Positions 36,092 through 44,461 of a stretch of 64,000 nucleotides of DNA are shown here, in pieces; within the stretch, counting starts at the first letter, position 1, and the number at the start of each line of letters is the position of its first letter. Below the pieces are notes generated by a model that saw only the letters and a program-made list of their open reading frames with translations, was not told where the DNA came from and did not search any database. This DNA comes from Halopenitus persicus (GTDB taxonomy: Archaea > Halobacteriota > Halobacteria > Halobacteriales > Haloferacaceae), in NCBI RefSeq assembly GCF_900107205.1, contig NZ_FNPC01000008.1, positions 62,001 to 126,000 of the forward strand, written 5' to 3'. A program made the position numbers and the translations under genes.

Positions 36092-36152
36092 CACGGGGTT
36101 TCCCCCCGTGATACGGCGGTTCGACTCCGCCGGTGGGTTTCCCCGCAAGGGG
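36092..36152 (+). promoter_or_regulatory. Structured leader between the first and second TasA-like genes
   Basis: Three hairpins follow one another: CACGGGG/CCCCGTG (36092-36110, possibly the end of the upstream transcript), CGGCGG-TTCGACT-CCGCCG (36114-36132, with a T-arm-like 7-nt loop), and CCCC-GCAA-GGGG (36141-36152). The last two sit 31 and 11 nt before the ATG at 36163 and recur before the third gene. Confidence 0.6.
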
Positions 36153-36162
36153 GATGAGACGA

Positions 36163-37863
36163 ATGAGAAAGAAAAACACGATCGGGCTATCACGCCGACG
36201 GGTACTCGCGAGCATGGGGGCGATCGGCGTCGCCTCCGCGGGTGCCGGCCTCGGCACGACGGCCTATTTCAGCGACGAGGAGAGCTTCGAGGGGAACAGT
36301 CTCGCCGCGGGCGAGCTCGACCTCAAGGTCGACTGGCAACAGACCTACGACGGACCGATCCCGACCGGCGAGAACGCGGGCCAGGTCAAGGAACACGCCG
36401 TGAACGCCTACCCAGACACCTCGGGTGACAATGACTACGGCGACGGTCTCCAGGACCTGAACGGGGTTCACTACTCCGGCGCCGGCGAAATCGACCCGGT
36501 GTTCAACGCGGCGGAGGTTCCCGCCTGCTGTGACTGTGGCGACGACGAGTACTACGTCACCTACGGCGGCGAGTCGTACTGCATCGAACCGCTCACCGGC
36601 GACGATCCGATAGAAGCCTACGAAAACGAGACGGGCGTGAGATCCGAGAATGAGGACATTCAGGGTGAGTCACGCAGTACGGTATTCCTCTGGAAGGATG
36701 CGCCGGATGATGAAGACGGTAACATATACCTGTTTATCGTCCAAGACGCGAAGGACACTGAGACTGGAGGTACTGCCTCGTACGTCATCGAGGGCGCTCC
36801 CAATGCTCAGTGGGAGTCCGGCAGTTGGATCGTCGAGGATGATGATGGCGCTAGTACCGACGACGAGTACATGGAAAACGGCGTCGCGGAAGGTCACTGG
36901 GTCTGGGAAGGTGCGAATACCGATGGCGGCGTCTTTGGCCCAGTCAACAACGACGATGGCACACTGGGCGACTTCGCTCTCAGGCTCACACCCGAGCTGA
37001 ACCAGAAAGCGGGACTATACGACGAATTCGCGAACGGAGACTACGATGACTGGTTCGATGGTTCCTGGAGCCCGCTAACCAGGTTAGTCGTGCTTGACGG
37101 TTCAGCTAGCAACGTAATCACGCTGGAAGAGGGGATCGAAGATTCCGGCGAGGGCGTCGAGGATGTCACCATCCACAGCTCGTGTGGGATCGACAGCGGC
37201 GTCGAGCTGGAGACGCCGGCCGTCTTCCGCAGCGAGAACTACCCCGAGCAGGAACACCTCGTTCAGTTCGACGACGTGAAGCCGGGAGACAACGGCGAGA
37301 TCACCTTCTCGCTGCACCTCTGTGACAACCCCGGATACGTCTGGATGACCGCCGCCAACTTCAGCGAGAACGGCGGCACGCTCACCGAACCCGAGATCGA
37401 CGCGATACTCGATAACGCCGGCAATGACGGCCCGACCACCGTCGACGAGGTCGAGGACTCCGGCCACCTCGCCGACCACGTCGAAGTCACGGTCTGGTAC
37501 GACGAGGACTGTGACAACGTCTACGACGAGGAGGTTGAAGAGGCCATCTTCGAGGGGACGCTCCGCGATCTGATGGAGAACACCTTCGAACTCGAGGACG
37601 ACGAGGACGAGGGAATGGTCCAGCTGGGCGAGGACTGTTACCCCGCCCGGGCGGGCTTCTGTATCGGCTTCGAGTGGTGGGTCCCGACCGAGGTCGGCAA
37701 CATCATCCAGGGCGACGAGGCGCACTTCGACCTCGGCTTCTACACCGAGCAGTGCCGCCACAACGAGGACCCCGGAAACACCGTTGACGGGAACAACACC
37801 GCGAATGACACCGCAAACGGGACGGTGAACGGAACAGAGAACGGCACGCCGCAGCCGAGCTGA
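36163..37863 (+). CDS. TasA/camelysin-like secreted protein with central insertion
   Basis: The 566-residue paralogue repeats the signal (LSRRRVLASMGAIGV then GTTAYFSDEESF) and the shell strands ELDLKVDWQQTY, FDDVKPGDNGEITFSLHLCD, WYDEDCDNVYD and EGTLRDLMENTF, ending FHLGFY-like (AHFDLGFYTEQCRHNED) and an Asn/Thr-rich tail with possible N-glycosylation sites (NNTANDTANGT). Here the insertion is in the N-terminal half, about residues 146-330, visibly AT-richer and unrelated to the vWA domain of the previous gene; it has a CCDCGDDEYY cysteine cluster just before it. The ATG at 36163 is chosen over 36154 because it keeps the same spacing to the leader hairpin as in the next paralogue. Confidence 0.83.
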   Translation: MRKKNTIGLSRRRVLASMGAIGVASAGAGLGTTAYFSDEESFEGNSLAAGELDLKVDWQQTYDGPIPTGENAGQVKEHAVNAYPDTSGDNDYGDGLQDLNGVHYSGAGEIDPVFNAAEVPACCDCGDDEYYVTYGGESYCIEPLTGDDPIEAYENETGVRSENEDIQGESRSTVFLWKDAPDDEDGNIYLFIVQDAKDTETGGTASYVIEGAPNAQWESGSWIVEDDDGASTDDEYMENGVAEGHWVWEGANTDGGVFGPVNNDDGTLGDFALRLTPELNQKAGLYDEFANGDYDDWFDGSWSPLTRLVVLDGSASNVITLEEGIEDSGEGVEDVTIHSSCGIDSGVELETPAVFRSENYPEQEHLVQFDDVKPGDNGEITFSLHLCDNPGYVWMTAANFSENGGTLTEPEIDAILDNAGNDGPTTVDEVEDSGHLADHVEVTVWYDEDCDNVYDEEVEEAIFEGTLRDLMENTFELEDDEDEGMVQLGEDCYPARAGFCIGFEWWVPTEVGNIIQGDEAHFDLGFYTEQCRHNEDPGNTVDGNNTANDTANGTVNGTENGTPQPS

Positions 37864-37968
37864 TCGAGGTCGCAGCGTCGACGCATCGATCGGGGCAGTC
37901 GCTCCGGTCGATCGTTTCGACCGCTCGAAACGACGTCCGTGGATACGACCGCCGCGGTCGGGATCCGA

Positions 37969-38008
37969 GGCCGGTTCGACTCCGGCCGCGGGCTTCCCCA
38001 ACCCGGGG
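37969..38008 (+). promoter_or_regulatory. Structured leader before the third TasA-like gene
   Basis: GGCCGG-TTCGACT-CCGGCC (37969-37987) and CCCC-AACCC-GGGG (37996-38008) reproduce the two hairpins before the second gene. The first loop is identical and the stem changes are compensated. Distance to the ATG at 38017 is 29 nt, against 30 nt in the other leader. Confidence 0.6.
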
Positions 38009-38016
38009 ATCACCCC

Positions 38017-39621
38017 ATGAGCAACGACGACCCATCCGGACTGTCACGACGAACGGTGCTCGCCGGGCTCGGTGCCATCGGCGTCGGATCCGCCGGCGCC
38101 GGCTTCGGGACCACCGCCTATCTGAACGACGAGGAGACGTTCGCCGGGAACGCCATCACTGCGGGAACGCTCGACCTCAAGATCGACTGGTCGGAACACT
38201 ACTTCGACGGCAGCGCGGGCAGGGAGCTCGGCAGCTACCTCGCGGCCGACGAAACCCTCGGCGACCGCCGGGGATTCCCGAGTTCGGATCCGGTCTTCGC
38301 GGTTCCGCAGGCTGACGTCGGCGCGTTCATGGACGCGACGGCGCTCGAGGCGTACCCGGACGACACGAACGACGGCCTGCAGAGCCCGCCGGAGGGCTGG
38401 GACGATCCGGCGTCGGACGCGTACGTCTGTACGCTCGGCGCCGACGTCGCGTCGGACATGGATCCCCGCGAGGAGGGTGCCGGAACCGGCCTGCGAACGA
38501 AGAACGACGACACCTGGAACGACGAGGAGAACGCTCCCGAGCCCCTCGTCTCGCTGTCGGACGTCAAGCCGTGCGACTTCGGGGAGGTGACGATCAGCTA
38601 TCATCTGTGTGATAATCCCGGCTATATCTGGTTGACCGGCGATCTCACCGAGAACGCCCAAAACGGATACAACGAGCCCGAGCGCGAGCGGCTGGCGGAG
38701 CTGTACGACGTGCCTCCCGAGGAGGGACAGCTCGCGGACCGCCTGTTCGTCCGGCTGTGGTACGACGACGGCGACAACCTCGTGGAGGACGGCGAGACGG
38801 AGATCGTGACCGGGCCGCTGAGCGCGGTGCTGGAGCTGCTGAGCGAAGGACGAGGAATCCCGCTCTCCCCGACCGGCGAATCCGGGATCGTTCCGATCGA
38901 CGGACCCGGTGACGGAACCGGAAGCGAGAACGGAGCCGGCGACGGGATCACGCTGACCGAGGACGATTGCCACGTCGAGCAGGGCAACCCCAGTTGCAGC
39001 GACCACGGACTCCTCCGCGCGATCAAGGTCGAATCGGAGGACCTGCCGGCCGGGTCCGGCGAGTCGCTGACCTACCAGACCGCCGTCGGCACCGTGACGA
39101 TCACGGTGACGGAGTGGGACGACGAGGACGATGAGGTGCTGGAGTTCGACGTCGAGTTCGACGGGTTCCAGGCCCACACGGTCATCGTGAAGGGCGGCCC
39201 GAACGCGAACGTCTGCAGCCGGAGCGAGGACGGCGAGGTCCTGTCCGCGAGCGCGGGCGAGGGGCTCGGCGCGCCCTTCCGGACCGGCGACCGGCGCTAT
39301 GCCGTGAGCCACGTCAGCATCTGTTACGACGTCGAGGGCCCGGGACCGGATCCTGACCCCGATCCGGACCCCGATGATCCGGATCCGCGGTGCTTCGAGC
39401 CCTCGACGACCCACTACGTGGGTCTGGAGTGGTGGCTGCCGTGTACGGTCGGCAACGAGGTCCAGACCGACTCGGTCGGCTTCGACCTCGGCTTCTACGC
39501 CGAACAGTGCCGCCACAACGACTCGCCGGGGATCGGGAACGCGACCGGCACCGGGGACGGGAACGCGACCGGCACCGAGGACGGGAACGCGACCGGCACC
39601 GAGGACGGGAGCGGCTTATGA
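38017..39621 (+). CDS. TasA/camelysin-like secreted protein with C-terminal-side insertion
   Basis: The 534-residue third paralogue has LSRRTVLAGLGAIGV, GTTAYLNDEETF, LDLKIDWSEHYF, LSDVKPCDFGEVTISYHLCD and WYDDGDNLVEDGETEIV. The insertion lies later than in the other two, about residues 282-460. It contains a Thr/Val-rich beta domain (YQTAVGTVTITVTEWDD) and a Asp-Pro repeat linker (PDPDPDPDPDDPDP). The shell closes with THYVGLEWWLP and GNEVQTDSVGFDLGFYA; about 50 bp here are nearly identical in DNA to the first gene, pointing to recent conversion. The tail is GNATGTEDGNATGTEDG, rich in N-glycosylation sequons. Confidence 0.83.
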   Translation: MSNDDPSGLSRRTVLAGLGAIGVGSAGAGFGTTAYLNDEETFAGNAITAGTLDLKIDWSEHYFDGSAGRELGSYLAADETLGDRRGFPSSDPVFAVPQADVGAFMDATALEAYPDDTNDGLQSPPEGWDDPASDAYVCTLGADVASDMDPREEGAGTGLRTKNDDTWNDEENAPEPLVSLSDVKPCDFGEVTISYHLCDNPGYIWLTGDLTENAQNGYNEPERERLAELYDVPPEEGQLADRLFVRLWYDDGDNLVEDGETEIVTGPLSAVLELLSEGRGIPLSPTGESGIVPIDGPGDGTGSENGAGDGITLTEDDCHVEQGNPSCSDHGLLRAIKVESEDLPAGSGESLTYQTAVGTVTITVTEWDDEDDEVLEFDVEFDGFQAHTVIVKGGPNANVCSRSEDGEVLSASAGEGLGAPFRTGDRRYAVSHVSICYDVEGPGPDPDPDPDPDDPDPRCFEPSTTHYVGLEWWLPCTVGNEVQTDSVGFDLGFYAEQCRHNDSPGIGNATGTGDGNATGTEDGNATGTEDGSGL

Positions 39622-39827
39622 TCCGAGGATCCACGAGTCGGGGCGTATCGAACGGTATGGAGAGTCTACCGTCGGGAATCGGTCCGGTAGGTACTCCATG
39701 CATATGTCCCGAGAGCGCGATCGATTCACTCGAACGGGAACGGCCGATGCGCGACCGACGGTCGGGGGGACCCCGATCCGAACGCGGTCGGGTCACCGGC
39801 CGTTCCGCCGGGTGGTGAATCAAACGC
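39622..39827. other. 206-bp gap with a strong hairpin
   Basis: The gap before the fourth paralogue holds CGGTCGGGG-GGA-CCCCGATCCG (about 39757-39780, one internal mismatch) and a TACCGTCGGG/CGGTCCGGTA region near 39676-39700. A new promoter for the four-gene operon that follows probably lies here, but I cannot point to a clear TATA box. Confidence 0.45.
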
Positions 39828-40649
39828 ATGACGACCGATGACCGATCGACGCTGACCCGACGACGCCTGCTTGCGGGCGCGAGCAGCATCGGCGTTCTCG
39901 GATTGACGGTCGGCCGCCGGGTCGCTCCGAGCCGCCCGTCCACCGATCTTCCCGACCGATACACACGGTATACGTACGCTGCGACGCCGGATCAGGCGGG
40001 CGAGAACGATCCGGAGATCCGGGTCGGCTGGAACAGCACCTACAACGGCGAGGCCGTGGGTGGCGACGGGACCGAAACCGGCGAGGAAACCGACGCGGGA
40101 CGGAACGAGTCGGACTCCACGGTCGAACCGAGCGGAACGAACGGCGGCGGATCCGGAGGAGCTGGCGGACCGCGCCTCGGCAACGACGGGGGCGTTCCGG
40201 GACCGCTGATCGACGCCTCGAACGTGCTCCCGGGCGACTCCGGGACGGTCAGCATCGGGCTGTCGGTCGAGGAGATGGACGCGCGCGTCCGGCTGTTCCT
40301 CACGGACGGCACCGGTGAGAACCCGGTTTCGGGAGCGCTCGCGGACGTCATCGAGGTGGCGCTCTGGTACGACACCGGGATCCTCGGGATCGGGGGCTGT
40401 CGCGGGGCGGAGTCGATGCCCGAGAACCCGACGATCGAGACGACGCTCCGGGACCTCGGCGACCGGTACGGCCCGAACAGCGACGGTCTCCTCGTCACGG
40501 ACGGACTCGAGGACTGTCTCGCGGAGGGCGAGCACTTCTGTCTGGGTTTCGCCTGGCGGATCGACGAATCGGTCACGAACGCCTACCAGGGCACCGCGGC
40601 CGACTTCGGGCTCGCGTTCCGCGCCGAACAGTGTGGAGGCGGCCAATGA
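39828..40649 (+). CDS. Short TasA-like secreted protein
   Basis: This 273-residue divergent paralogue has a Tat-type start (LTRRRLLAGASSIGVLGLTVG) but lacks the AYFSDEE boundary. Shell strands are still visible: EIRVGWNSTYNGEAV, NVLPGDSGTVSIGLSVEEM, VALWYDTGILGIGG, TTLRDLGDRYG and HFCLGFAWRID with the closing FGLAFRAEQC. A Gly/Glu/Asp-rich segment at about 78-120 is flexible. No extra domain is inserted, so it may show the minimal shell. It overlaps the next gene by 4 bp (ATGA) and begins the operon that contains the signal peptidase. Confidence 0.78.
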   Translation: MTTDDRSTLTRRRLLAGASSIGVLGLTVGRRVAPSRPSTDLPDRYTRYTYAATPDQAGENDPEIRVGWNSTYNGEAVGGDGTETGEETDAGRNESDSTVEPSGTNGGGSGGAGGPRLGNDGGVPGPLIDASNVLPGDSGTVSIGLSVEEMDARVRLFLTDGTGENPVSGALADVIEVALWYDTGILGIGGCRGAESMPENPTIETTLRDLGDRYGPNSDGLLVTDGLEDCLAEGEHFCLGFAWRIDESVTNAYQGTAADFGLAFRAEQCGGGQ

Positions 40650-42178
40650 ACCGAGACCGCCTCGACGTGAGCCGGCGGCGACTGCTCGCGGGCGTGAGCG
40701 GCCTCGGCGCGTTCGGGTTCGCCGGAGGCGCGACGAGCGCCGCGTACCTCTCGGACCGCGAGACCGCCTCGGGAACCCAACGGACCGGCAGCGTGGGGCT
40801 CGGCGTGGCGTGCGACTCGTGTGTCACCGCGGACGGCGTGACCACGTTCGCCATCGAGGGGGTCGAACCCGGCGATGAGGGAACCGAACGGTTCGGGCTC
40901 TCGATCGAGGGGAATCCGGTCCGGGTCTGGCTGCGAACCACGTGTCCGCCGGCCGTCGATCCGCTCGGGGAGGCGCTGGAGGTCCGACTTCGCGTCGCGG
41001 CGGACTGCAACGCCGCCGGCGGGCGACGAACGCTGTACCCGAGCAGCGGCTGGACGACGCTCGCTGAGCTTCGCGAGGCGCTCGTCGATGGCGTCCGTGT
41101 GGACGACCCGACGGATCCCTGCCTTGCGGCGGGCGACGATCCGTGTCTCGAGTTCGACTACCGGCTCCCGAGCGACGCAGCGTGGGCAGGCAGCGCCGCC
41201 GGCGAGGTTGGATTCGAGCTCGTGGCCCAGCAGTGCCGTCACGTTCCCGAGTCGGACGCAACCCCGCCGTTCGAGGCGTCAGCGTCCGGGTCGACGTGTC
41301 CCGACGTGGAGTGTGAGACGTGCTCCGAACTCGGGACGATCGACCTCGCCGATGACCGGCTCGAACCCGGCGAGACGTACGCGCTCGACGAGCGACACGA
41401 GCTGCAGGTCCTCCGAACCACGGACGCGGTCGACGGCGACGGGAACCGGGAGACGGTCTGTGCTTCGGTCCGGCTGCTGCGGGACGCCGGCGGGACCGGG
41501 GAGTTCGAGGAGTCCGCCGCGCCGCCGATCTGTGCGATCACGGTAACCGGACGCACGGATGCCGACGGCGAGTCGGGATCGGAGACGCGAACCGCCACCC
41601 ACGACGTCGATCCGCCGCTCACCCGAACGCGCGGTCGTATCTGTACGCCGAGCGACGAGAACGGCGGCGACGGGACCCGGCCGGGGATCGATTCGATCAC
41701 CGTCTCGACGTGTGCTGACGGGGACGAAAACGGCGGCGGAAACGGAGACGACGGCAACGGAAACGGCGACGAAAACGGCGGCGGAAACGGAGACGACTGC
41801 ATCCCCTGCGGGCCGGAGTCGGTCGATCGTCGCGTCGGTGGCGCGACGTTCGAGTACGCCGATCCGACAGGGAACGGGAGCGTGACCATCGTGATCACCC
41901 AGCAGTCGAACGGAAAATCGCCGCGGAAGACGGTCACGATCGAGGACGTCACGCCGGGTGACTCCATCACCGTCCCGCTTGCCGGGAACAAGAATCCGGA
42001 GTTCGCGTTCTCGGTGCGCGATCCGAACGGCGACGAGTGGACGCTCGGGACGAAACACACGAGCTGTTCGCAGCCGTTCGGTCCCGGAACCACGGTCACT
42101 GACGGGACGCGGGCGCTGACCGTGCTCGAGGCCGTGACGAAGGACGGCGCGTCCATCTGCGAGGTGAGCGACTCGTGA
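40646..42178 (+). CDS. Two-part secreted protein, TasA-like N-terminus plus C-terminal beta domain
   Basis: The 510-residue product begins VSRRRLLAGVSGLGAFGFAGG and TSAAYLSDRETASG, the Tat/SipW-type hybrid signal. The N-terminal half keeps the shell pattern (FAIEGVEPGDEGTERFGLSI, then AGEVGFELVAQQCRH, rich in cysteine pairs such as CDSC and CPDVECETC). An Asn/Gly/Asp repeat (DENGGGNGDD) links to a second beta domain (about 395-510) starting GGATFEYADPTGNGSVTIVI. It is coupled by 4-bp overlaps to the genes on both sides. It may be a minor or tip subunit; that is inference from position and the different architecture. Confidence 0.75.
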   Translation: MNRDRLDVSRRRLLAGVSGLGAFGFAGGATSAAYLSDRETASGTQRTGSVGLGVACDSCVTADGVTTFAIEGVEPGDEGTERFGLSIEGNPVRVWLRTTCPPAVDPLGEALEVRLRVAADCNAAGGRRTLYPSSGWTTLAELREALVDGVRVDDPTDPCLAAGDDPCLEFDYRLPSDAAWAGSAAGEVGFELVAQQCRHVPESDATPPFEASASGSTCPDVECETCSELGTIDLADDRLEPGETYALDERHELQVLRTTDAVDGDGNRETVCASVRLLRDAGGTGEFEESAAPPICAITVTGRTDADGESGSETRTATHDVDPPLTRTRGRICTPSDENGGDGTRPGIDSITVSTCADGDENGGGNGDDGNGNGDENGGGNGDDCIPCGPESVDRRVGGATFEYADPTGNGSVTIVITQQSNGKSPRKTVTIEDVTPGDSITVPLAGNKNPEFAFSVRDPNGDEWTLGTKHTSCSQPFGPGTTVTDGTRALTVLEAVTKDGASICEVSDS

Positions 42179-43434
42179 ACCGAACCGCCGTGTCACGCGT
42201 GCTCGGAGTGATCGTGTTGATCGCGCTCGTCGCCCCGTTCCTGATCTACGCGGTCCCCGGCGTGGTCGGCGCCGAACACGGCTTCGTGGTGCTCACCGGG
42301 AGCATGGCGCCCGCGATCGAGCCGGGCGACGTCGTTATCGTCGACGAGACCGATCCGGACGCCGTCGAGACCGGGGACGTGATCACCTTCGTTCGTGGGA
42401 CCGCGGAAACGCCGGTGACGCACCGCGTCGTCGACGTCCGCGGAAGCGGCCCCGAACGCCAGTTCGAGACCAAGGGCGACGCCAACGACGACGCCGACAT
42501 TCGCGCGGTGCCGGCGGAGAACGTCGTCGGCAAGGTCCGGTTTACGATACCGTACATCGGCTACGTCATCCAGGCGGTCAACTCGCGAAGCGGGTTCCTC
42601 CTGCTCGTGGCGGCCCCGCTCGGGCTGTTGATCGCGACGGAGCTGTGGTCGCTGTTGGCCACGAGCCGGACCGGGTCGACGCCCGACGAGCGGACGGCCG
42701 GAGGCAGCACTGAGGCAGCCGATTCCGACAGAGAGGCGGTCGAGTCCGGCGCGGGCGATGCGGCGAGGGCCGCCGATGCGGCCGGTGTAACGCCGGCGAC
42801 AGCGACGGCGGCCGACACGAGCGGAGCGACCAAAGCGGCGGCCGCGACCGAACCGGCCGATGACGTCGTCCTCACCGAGGACGACCTCAAGCTCTCGACG
42901 GGTGTGTTGGTCCTGGTGGTACCGTACTGCGTCTACGTCGCGTGGGAGCTGCAGACGGCGCTGTCGCTCGCGGTGGCGTTCGCGGCCACGCTGTCGGCGA
43001 TCGCGATCGGCGGCGCGATGGTCTCGCTTCGTCGCAGCCGTGATCACGACGGCTCGACTGCGGACGCCGCCTCGACGCCGAAAGCCAGCTCGACGGCGGA
43101 AGTCGGTTCGACGCCGGAAGTCGGTTCGACGCCGGAACCGGCCGGACCGGCGGCCCCGACCAGTCCGACGGCGGCCAACGGGGGTCGTGCCGGCACGCCC
43201 GTCGAGGGAACCGGGACGGCGGTCGACGAGGCCGAGGCGACGACGGGATCCGGCGGATGGGGTCGAATCGGCATCCCCGTGATCGACGGCGCCGGATCCG
43301 GAGACTCGGACGCGGGCGGGGGCGGGGTTACCGCTCGGGAAACGCCCTCCCCGACCCCGCTCTTCGATGCCGACTCGGAGGGCGCGGCACCCCGCGGTGA
43401 GAAGACGGAGGAGGATCGAAATGACACTAAATAG
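42175..43434 (+). CDS. SipW-like signal peptidase I with extended membrane C-terminus
   Basis: The 419-residue S26 peptidase has an N-terminal membrane helix, the catalytic Ser in VLTGSMAPAIEPGDVVIVDE (Ser43), and the His in TPVTHRVVDVRG (near 83) in place of the bacterial Lys, followed by KGDANDDAD. This is the Ser/His type found in archaea and in Bacillus SipW. A membrane helix follows the catalytic domain (about 142-160). An Ala/Thr/Asp-rich linker then leads to two more helices (about 240-282) and a disordered tail. The start is GTG at 42175, overlapping the previous stop by 4 bp. It is the natural candidate to process the five TasA-like neighbours. Confidence 0.9.
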   Translation: MNRTAVSRVLGVIVLIALVAPFLIYAVPGVVGAEHGFVVLTGSMAPAIEPGDVVIVDETDPDAVETGDVITFVRGTAETPVTHRVVDVRGSGPERQFETKGDANDDADIRAVPAENVVGKVRFTIPYIGYVIQAVNSRSGFLLLVAAPLGLLIATELWSLLATSRTGSTPDERTAGGSTEAADSDREAVESGAGDAARAADAAGVTPATATAADTSGATKAAAATEPADDVVLTEDDLKLSTGVLVLVVPYCVYVAWELQTALSLAVAFAATLSAIAIGGAMVSLRRSRDHDGSTADAASTPKASSTAEVGSTPEVGSTPEPAGPAAPTSPTAANGGRAGTPVEGTGTAVDEAEATTGSGGWGRIGIPVIDGAGSGDSDAGGGGVTARETPSPTPLFDADSEGAAPRGEKTEEDRNDTK

Positions 43435-44353
43435 ATACGATCGGATCGTGGTCGGGCTGGTCTGCCTGTGCGTTACCCTCGCCGCCGTCGGCGGCGGGGC
43501 GGCGACGGCCGCGTTACTCGGCGATTCGGCGGCGGTGAACGGGACGATCGAGACCGGCGAGACGTTCGCGACCGAGGTGGTCGATCGGGCGCCGATCCCG
43601 GCCGCGAGCGGAAACGTACCGACCGACGTCGGCGTCCGGAACGTCGAGGAATCGAAGGACGAGGGATCGGACGGCGAGAGAACGGACGACGAGGGAGCGG
43701 ACGACGAGAAGAACGAGGGAGGAAACGCCGAAGGGGAGGATAAAAAAGGAGGGAGCGGATCCGGAAACGGAAACGACGAAACGCCCGGTACGCCCGGTGA
43801 GAATGCCGGTCAACCAGCCGGTGAGGCTCCCGAGACGCCGGGTGAGAAACCGGATGAAAAACCGGAACGACCCGACGGGAAGCCTGACACGCCCGACGAG
43901 GATGACGACATATCCGACGGGAAGAACGGCGAGCCCGACAAGGGCGAAACGGGCGAGGAGGACGAAAGCCCCGAAAACGACGTCGGTGGCGGGGACGACC
44001 CTGATGCGGACGAAGGGAACACTGAGGAGAAGAGTTCGGACGAGAAGGAGAGTTCCGGCGAGGAAGAAACGCCGGACGAGGATGACGACGCCGAACCGAA
44101 CGAGGAGGAGGAGGAAAGCGACGGCGAGACCGGCGAGAAGGACGCAGGAAACGGTGGCGGTGATGATGCGGACGGCGACGATGCCAGCACCTCGAACGGA
44201 GACCAGTCCGGCGACGATGCGACCAACGGCGACGATGCGACCAACGGCGACGATACGACCGATGGCGGAACCTCCGGCGACGGGGATGACTCCGACGATG
44301 GCGAAGACGGAGGTTCCGAAAGCGGGTCCGGATCCGAGTCCGGCACGAGTTAA
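43421..44353 (+). CDS. Extremely acidic secreted or membrane-anchored protein
   Basis: The first 30 residues form a hydrophobic signal or anchor (IVVGLVCLCVTLAAVGGGAA) followed by ALLGDSAAVNGTIETGETFA, reminiscent of the start of SipW-processed proteins. From about residue 70 to the end the 310-residue protein is low-complexity Asp, Glu, Gly, Asn, Ser and Pro, with loose repeats such as DDATNGDDATNGDDTTDGG. It has no folded domain that I can see and no hydrophobic C-terminal anchor. The ATG lies 14 bp inside the peptidase gene, so it closes the operon. A role as an acidic surface filler, or as a partner of the fibre proteins, is speculative. Confidence 0.75.
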   Translation: MTLNRYDRIVVGLVCLCVTLAAVGGGAATAALLGDSAAVNGTIETGETFATEVVDRAPIPAASGNVPTDVGVRNVEESKDEGSDGERTDDEGADDEKNEGGNAEGEDKKGGSGSGNGNDETPGTPGENAGQPAGEAPETPGEKPDEKPERPDGKPDTPDEDDDISDGKNGEPDKGETGEEDESPENDVGGGDDPDADEGNTEEKSSDEKESSGEEETPDEDDDAEPNEEEEESDGETGEKDAGNGGGDDADGDDASTSNGDQSGDDATNGDDATNGDDTTDGGTSGDGDDSDDGEDGGSESGSGSESGTS

Positions 44354-44461
44354 GCGGCGAACAGGTTGAGCCGCTCACCGATCGCGGCGGCGTCGTCCGC
44401 GTCCGTCGAGACGGCCGATCGGAGCGTGCGTTTATCCCGGATGAGGAGCGTATATCGCGAT

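Noticed and set aside
36092-36140. T-arm-like hairpin before the second TasA-like gene as part of a tRNA gene
   Set aside because: The loop TTCGACT fits a T-arm, but no matching acceptor stem, D-arm or anticodon loop with a proper T33 and purine 37 can be drawn. The same applies at 37969-37987.
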